Of a stretch of DNA of 64,000 nt, positions 60,014 to 64,000 are shown one piece after another. The notes beneath the pieces were generated by a model. The model searched no databases and had not been told where the DNA came from. It saw nothing but the letters and a program-made list of their open reading frames with translations. The stretch's first letter is position 1. Each line of letters begins with the position of its first letter. The translations under genes were made by a program, and so were the position numbers. Origin of the DNA: Cryptosporangium arvum DSM 44712 (GTDB lineage Bacteria > Actinomycetota > Actinomycetes > Mycobacteriales > Cryptosporangiaceae); assembly GCF_000585375.1 (NCBI RefSeq), contig NZ_KK073874.1:5053251-5117250 (forward strand), given 5' to 3'.

Positions 60014-61761
60014 CCCGCACTGCCGCTGACGACCTGCTCGACGTTCTGGTCCAGGCCGGTGTCCGCCGGGTGTACGGGCTGGTGGGTGACTCGCTGAACG
60101 CGTTCAGCGACGCCGTGCGCCGCAGCGGGGGTTCCGCCAAGGGCGGTATCGACTGGGTGCACGTGCACAACGAGGAGGCGGCCGCGTTCGCCGCGTCGGC
60201 CGAGGCCCAGCTGACCGGTCGGTTGGCGGTCTGCGCGGGTAGCTGCGGCCCGGGTAACACGCACCTGATCCAGGGTGTGATGGACGCGCACCGCTCGGGT
60301 GCTCCGGTGCTCGCGCTGGCGTCGCACATCCCGAGCAGGCAGATCGGCACCGGCTACTTCCAGGAGACCAAGCCGGAGTCGCTGTTCGCGCAGGCCAGCC
60401 ATTTCTGCGAGACGGTCGCGCACCCGACGCAGGTGGAGCGACTGACCCGCGGCGCGATCCAGGCCGCCGTCGGCAAGCAGGGCGCCGCCGTGCTGGTGCT
60501 GCCCGGCGACGTGCTCGCCGACGACTCGGCCGACAAGCCACACCACAGCGTCGTCGTCACCGACCGTCCCCGGCCGGCACCGACCGACGCGGAGGTCCGT
60601 GAGCTCGCGGACCGGATCGCCGAGGCGGCGAAGATCGCGATCTTCGCCGGGATCGGCTGCGCCGACGCCCGCCCGGAGCTGCTCGCGCTCGCCGAGAGGC
60701 TCAACGCGCCGATCGGGCACTCCCTGCGCGGTAAGGACGTCGTGCAGTACGACAACCCCTTCGACGTCGGGATGACCGGGTTGCTCGGCTACGGCGCGTG
60801 CTGGTCGACGCTGCATGATGCCGACCTGGTGCTGTTCCTGGGAACCGACTTCCCCTACGACGATTTCCTGCCGACGCGCAACAACGTGCAGGTCGACATC
60901 GACCCGGCGCGGCTGGGCCGCCGTGCCCCGATCGTCCAGGGCATCGCCGCCGACCTGGCCTTGACGCTGCGTGCGCTGCTCCCGCTGGTGCCCGCACGCA
61001 CCGACCGGTCGTTCCTCGACCACGCCCTGCACGAGCACCACCGGATGGTGTCGCACAGCGTCGACACCTACAGCACGCACGTGGCCCGCCGCGCGCCGAT
61101 CCACCCGGAGCACCTGGCCACCGTCGTCGACGAGGTCGCTGCCGACGACGCGGTGTTCACCGCGGACACCGGGATGTGCTGCACCTGGGCCGCCCGGTAC
61201 CTCACCCCGAACGGCCGGCGGCGGCTGCTGGGCTCGTTCGTGCACGGGTCGATGGCCAACGCCCTCCCGATGGCGATCGGGGCGCAGGTGGCCTCGCCCG
61301 GCCGGCAGGTCGTCTCGCTGTCCGGCGACGGCGGTCTCGGGATGCTGATGGGCGAGCTGCTCACCGTGAAGACCCACGGACTGCCGGTCAAGGTCGTGGT
61401 GTTCAACAATTCCAGCCTCGGCATGGTGCGCTTGGAGATGCTGGTGGCCGGCGACCCGCCCTTCGAGACCGACCACGACCCGGTCGACTTCGCCGCCATC
61501 GCCGCCGGCGCGGGCTTCCTGACCCGGCGGGTCACCGAGCCGGGAGACGTGCGTGGCGCGGTGGAGGAGATCTTCGCCCACGACGGCCCGGCGCTGCTCG
61601 ACGTCGTCACCACGCCCGATGCGCTCGAGGTGCCCTCGCACCTCACCGTCGAGCAGGCCCGCGGGTTCGCCCTGGGGTTGGGCAAGGTGGTGCTCGGCGG
61701 CGGCGTCGGCAAGGTCGCCGAACTGGCCCGGCTCAACCTGCGCAACATTCCCCGTCCCTGA
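60010..61761 (+). CDS. poxB: Thiamine diphosphate-dependent pyruvate oxidase/dehydrogenase (PoxB-like)
   Basis: A 583-aa three-domain ThDP enzyme. The activating Glu is in VHVHNEEAAAFAASAEAQLT. The central domain binds FAD. The ThDP motif is LSGDGGLGMLMGELLTVKTH with KVVVFNNSSLGMVRLEM, the GDG...NN signature. The pattern ETKPESLFAQASHFCETV fits PoxB-type quinone-linked pyruvate dehydrogenases, which turn pyruvate to acetate and CO2. GTG 60010 overlaps the MFS stop. The companion genes (two hydrolases, exporter, VOC protein) are unusual for poxB, so another 2-oxo acid might be the substrate. Confidence 0.88.
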   Translation: MTRTAADDLLDVLVQAGVRRVYGLVGDSLNAFSDAVRRSGGSAKGGIDWVHVHNEEAAAFAASAEAQLTGRLAVCAGSCGPGNTHLIQGVMDAHRSGAPVLALASHIPSRQIGTGYFQETKPESLFAQASHFCETVAHPTQVERLTRGAIQAAVGKQGAAVLVLPGDVLADDSADKPHHSVVVTDRPRPAPTDAEVRELADRIAEAAKIAIFAGIGCADARPELLALAERLNAPIGHSLRGKDVVQYDNPFDVGMTGLLGYGACWSTLHDADLVLFLGTDFPYDDFLPTRNNVQVDIDPARLGRRAPIVQGIAADLALTLRALLPLVPARTDRSFLDHALHEHHRMVSHSVDTYSTHVARRAPIHPEHLATVVDEVAADDAVFTADTGMCCTWAARYLTPNGRRRLLGSFVHGSMANALPMAIGAQVASPGRQVVSLSGDGGLGMLMGELLTVKTHGLPVKVVVFNNSSLGMVRLEMLVAGDPPFETDHDPVDFAAIAAGAGFLTRRVTEPGDVRGAVEEIFAHDGPALLDVVTTPDALEVPSHLTVEQARGFALGLGKVVLGGGVGKVAELARLNLRNIPRP

Positions 61762-61777
61762 GCTCCCGGAGAGAGTC

Positions 61778-62155
61778 GTGTCCGCCGCACCGTTCCACTC
61801 GGTCATCGATGTGTTCTGCTTCGTTCCGGACCTCGAGGCCGCCACTGCCTGGTACACCGCCCGGCTGGGCGGGCCACCCGTTCTGAAGGCGCCCCAGCTG
61901 GCGCGGTTCGACCTGGGCGGCTCCCGGCTCACCGTGCACTCGATCGACGAATTCAACGACGCCGGCCCCGGCGGATGCGTCGCCTACTGGGACGTGGTGG
62001 ACGTCGACGCGGTCACCGCCGACTGGGTCCGGCACGGCGCGGTGGCCCACCGCGGGCCGAAGACGATCATGACCGGCGAACGGCTCTGCCAGCTGCTCGA
62101 CCCGTTCGGCAACCTCATCGGGATCCGGCAGGCCGCCGGTCCGCTGCCGTCCTGA
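61778..62155 (+). CDS. VOC (glyoxalase-like) superfamily protein
   Basis: A 125-aa VOC protein: SVIDVFCFVPDLEAATAWYT, ARLGGPPVLKAPQLARFDLG, VAYWDVVDVDAVTADWVRHG and LCQLLDPFGNLIGIRQAAG. GTG 61778 has GGAGAGAG a few bases upstream. It follows pyruvate oxidase by 16 bp and closes the operon. A metal-dependent isomerase or dioxygenase-like role is possible, without assigned substrate. Confidence 0.82.
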   Translation: MSAAPFHSVIDVFCFVPDLEAATAWYTARLGGPPVLKAPQLARFDLGGSRLTVHSIDEFNDAGPGGCVAYWDVVDVDAVTADWVRHGAVAHRGPKTIMTGERLCQLLDPFGNLIGIRQAAGPLPS

Positions 62156-62163
62156 GGCGCCCC

Positions 62164-62760
62164 GTGGTGCTCGCGTTCGACAGTGCCGACGTCGCCGCGG
62201 CCGACCGGGCTCGTACCGTGATCGCCGGGCTCGGTGGGGAAGGGATCCGGCTCCGGGTCACGCTGCTGTGCGCGGAAGCGTCGCTGCGGGCGCGCTGGTG
62301 GTGCCTTCCGCTGTCACCGGCCGCCGGCGTGTATCGCTACGAGGGCTCGGCGCTGCGGATGACCCGGCGAGCCGCGGACGTGGCCGCCCAGCCGACCGAC
62401 CGTCTCACGTTCGCGGTCCCCGGCTCGCCGGGCTCCACACTGTGGCAGGACGGCCGCCTCCGGCCGCTGCACGCCGACGACCTGGTCCTCATCGACGACG
62501 CGACGCCGTTCGACTACCGCGGTGGCGAAGGCTCGCTCTGCGCGGTGCACGTGTCACGCGTCGCACTGGGCGTCTCGGCCGAGCAGACCCACGCCGCCGC
62601 GTCCCACCTTCGGGACAGCCCGCTGCACGACCTGGCTCGGGACCACGTGCGCGCGCTCGGCCGGATCGCCGCCGCCGCGGGAGGTCGCTCGCTAGGCGAC
62701 GTCGGCCGCGCCACGGCCCTGCTGTTCAGCGCTCTGCTGCTCAGCTGTGACGTGTTCTGA
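62164..62760 (+). CDS. AraC-type ligand-binding domain protein lacking the DNA-binding HTH
   Basis: A 198-aa protein resembling the N-terminal AraC_binding_2 sensor of AraC regulators: TDRLTFAVPGSPGSTLWQDG, LHADDLVLIDDATPFDYRGG, AVHVSRVALGVSAEQTHAAA, and SPLHDLARDHVRALGRIAAA, the part that ends such domains. It stops at TGA 62758-62760 just where the helix-turn-helix should begin. A full-length AraC protein with a similar sensor starts 93 bp downstream. It may be a truncated paralogue or a HTH-less partner. Codon use is normal, so decay is not advanced. The start is GTG 62164 or 62167. Confidence 0.7.
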   Translation: MVLAFDSADVAAADRARTVIAGLGGEGIRLRVTLLCAEASLRARWWCLPLSPAAGVYRYEGSALRMTRRAADVAAQPTDRLTFAVPGSPGSTLWQDGRLRPLHADDLVLIDDATPFDYRGGEGSLCAVHVSRVALGVSAEQTHAAASHLRDSPLHDLARDHVRALGRIAAAAGGRSLGDVGRATALLFSALLLSCDVF

Positions 62761-62853
62761 CCGGTGATTTCCTTTCATCGGACCGGGGTACCGTCAACAA
62801 CGTTCGGCGGCACCGGCGCCCCGCGAAACCGCTCGAGAGGGGAGCCGACGACC

Positions 62854-63798
62854 GTGACCGTGCTCCTCGACACCGATCTCCTGCCGGAATCCGAGCGCCT
62901 GGACGCCCTGCACGCCGCGTTCGAGGACCGGAGTCCCCGGCGGAGCATCGTGGTGGACGCCGATCAGGCGCGCTACCGGATCGAGCGGTTCGACCTCGGG
63001 TCGGACGTCCAGCTGCTCCACACCGGTGGCAACGCGCTGCGGATCGTGCGCACCGGCCGCCAGGTTCGGTCGGACGCCTCCGAGCACGTGGCGATCGGGC
63101 TGCGTCGTCGCGGCGCCGGGATGGTGTCCACCGCGGGCACCGATGTCGAACTCCCGGTCGGGCACCTCAACTGCACGGACATGACCCGCCCCTACGAGCT
63201 GGTGCACGGCGCCGCCAATGTTCACGACGTCCTCATTCTCGGTAACGCGCAAGCGGGCGTGTCCGTCGACGTGGTCCGCGCCGCGGCGCCGGTGCTGCGG
63301 CGCAGCCCGGTCTACGACCTGGTGCGCGGGCACCTGGACAACTTGTACCGGGCGGCGACCGGTCTGGGCGGCGACCACCGGCAGCTGACGGGGCAGGCCA
63401 CCGCCGCGCTGGTGTGCGCGCTGCTGACCACGGCGGCGGAGTCCCGCGACCAGGACGACGCGATGGACGCCGCGCTCGCGGCCCGCCTCACCCTGTACCT
63501 CGAGATGCACCTGGCCGATCGCGACCTCACGGTGGAGAAGGTCGCCGCGGCGCACGCCATCTCGGTGCGGCACCTCTACAACGTGTGGGCACGCGCCGGG
63601 CACGAGAGCACACCGGCGCAGTGGATCCTCGAGCGGCGCCTGCGGCGGGCCCGGAATCTGCTCACCGAGAAGAAGTCGCGACACCACAGCATCGCGGCGG
63701 TCGCGCGTCTCAGCGGCTTCGCCGACAGCAGCCACTTCAGCCGCCGGTTCCGCCAGACGTTCGGCGTGTCACCCACTGAGTGGCGCGCGACGCGATGA
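62854..63798 (+). CDS. AraC-family transcriptional regulator (AraC_binding_2 sensor, HTH_18)
   Basis: A 314-aa protein. The sensor (ALRIVRTGRQVRSDASEHVA, LPVGHLNCTDMTRPYELVHG, APVLRRSPVYDLVRGHLDNL) precedes a double HTH: DLTVEKVAAAHAISVRHLYN, then HHSIAAVARLSGFADSSHFS RRFRQTFGVSPTEWR. GTG 62854 has GAGAGGGGAG upstream. It resembles the HTH-less protein upstream in its sensor domain and is the likely regulator of the hydrolase-exporter-pyruvate oxidase operon. Confidence 0.9.
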   Translation: MTVLLDTDLLPESERLDALHAAFEDRSPRRSIVVDADQARYRIERFDLGSDVQLLHTGGNALRIVRTGRQVRSDASEHVAIGLRRRGAGMVSTAGTDVELPVGHLNCTDMTRPYELVHGAANVHDVLILGNAQAGVSVDVVRAAAPVLRRSPVYDLVRGHLDNLYRAATGLGGDHRQLTGQATAALVCALLTTAAESRDQDDAMDAALAARLTLYLEMHLADRDLTVEKVAAAHAISVRHLYNVWARAGHESTPAQWILERRLRRARNLLTEKKSRHHSIAAVARLSGFADSSHFSRRFRQTFGVSPTEWRATR

Positions 63799-64000
63799 CC
63801 GTGCGCGAAGGAAACCAGGAGGTCGGCGTTCGCATGAATCACACCGGTCACCCGAAGTCGTGTCCGCCGTACCCGCATCCTCAAGCGACCTCGCAGCGCC
63901 GCTGCCCGGGTCAGGTGGGAGCGCGACCCCACGCCCTCAACCGGCTAGCGAACCTCCGGACAGCGGAGCAACCTCGGCTCTCCCGACCCTGGGTAACTAC
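63799..64000. other. Terminal intergenic stretch
   Basis: No gene is supported. An ATG-started plus-strand frame from 63834, with AGGAGG 13 nt upstream, runs open to the window edge (MNHTGHPKSCPPYPHPQATS). It has no recognisable domain and cannot be judged while incomplete. Confidence 0.4.

Noticed and set aside
63834-64000. Plus-strand frame running off the window edge
   Set aside because: No domain, low coding quality and a ribosome-binding site too far away; incomplete, so left as unassigned sequence.

Overview
The window is very GC-rich DNA with strong G/C bias at third codon positions, many GTG starts, chains of 4-nt stop/start overlaps, leaderless-looking promoters, and families typical of filamentous Actinomycetota: MatC-type transporter, PaaX regulators, a DUF6295-type protein, SecA2, PPOX-class flavin/F420 proteins and an MFS_3 transporter. 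It looks like chromosome of a soil actinomycete (Cryptosporangium, Frankia, Actinoplanes or Micromonospora-like); genus cannot be fixed from the sequence alone. I see no rRNA, tRNA, CRISPR array or intact transposase.

Layout. 1-5.7 kb: a TSUP permease divergent from a MatC-like dicarboxylate carrier, L-2-hydroxyglutarate oxidase, a deleted SDR pseudogene, an ArsR/VOC pair behind a perfect operator palindrome, and an MFS remnant. 5.7-12.6 kb: a choline/glycine-betaine ABC operon (proXVW) led by a 995-aa DUF3604 PHP-like protein, with a divergent LysR. 12.7-18.3 kb: two PaaX paralogues flank a tightly overlapped operon of amino-acid ABC transporter plus CapA-like metallohydrolase. 18.4-25.1 kb: MetE-C-like enzyme, DUF6295, dienelactone hydrolase, HTH regulator with a membrane beta-lactamase-fold hydrolase, cspA, TetR, and argG with an ArgR-like palindrome in its promoter. 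25.1-27.0 kb: a 2-kb gene-free island carrying three unrelated tandem-repeat arrays (34-, 23- and 22-bp units), ending at a leaderless-looking secA2. 29.4-36.8 kb: small enzymes, an ADP-ribosylglycohydrolase broken by one in-frame stop, an ABC-2 exporter, and a DesK/LuxR-type two-component system.

36.9-44.0 kb is the most coherent metabolic unit: GntP permease, KDPG-type aldolase, D-aminoacylase-family deacylase, a D-threonine aldolase/D-serine dehydratase-fold PLP enzyme, PfkB kinase, IclR regulator and RidA. Read as a pathway these would import an amino-sugar acid, deacylate it, eliminate ammonia to 2-keto-3-deoxygluconate, phosphorylate it and cleave it to pyruvate and glyceraldehyde 3-phosphate, which fits N-acetyl-D-glucosaminate (the oxidised end of LPMO-cut chitin). 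This is inference from gene content.

44.0-51.8 kb holds ordinary genes: beta-propeller phytase-like protein, aldo/keto reductase with AraC, diguanylate cyclase, quinone reductase-like MDR, LysE, AraC and cupin. 51.9-56.5 kb is a decaying or accessory stretch with lower third-position GC: a GNAT remnant, a membrane-anchored Mrr-like nuclease, AraC-GyrI regulator, a histidine-kinase pseudogene and other fragments. 56.7-63.8 kb is a close-packed operon of two alpha/beta hydrolases, an MFS_3 exporter, a PoxB-type pyruvate oxidase and a VOC protein, followed by two AraC-family sensor proteins, the first of which lacks a DNA-binding domain.
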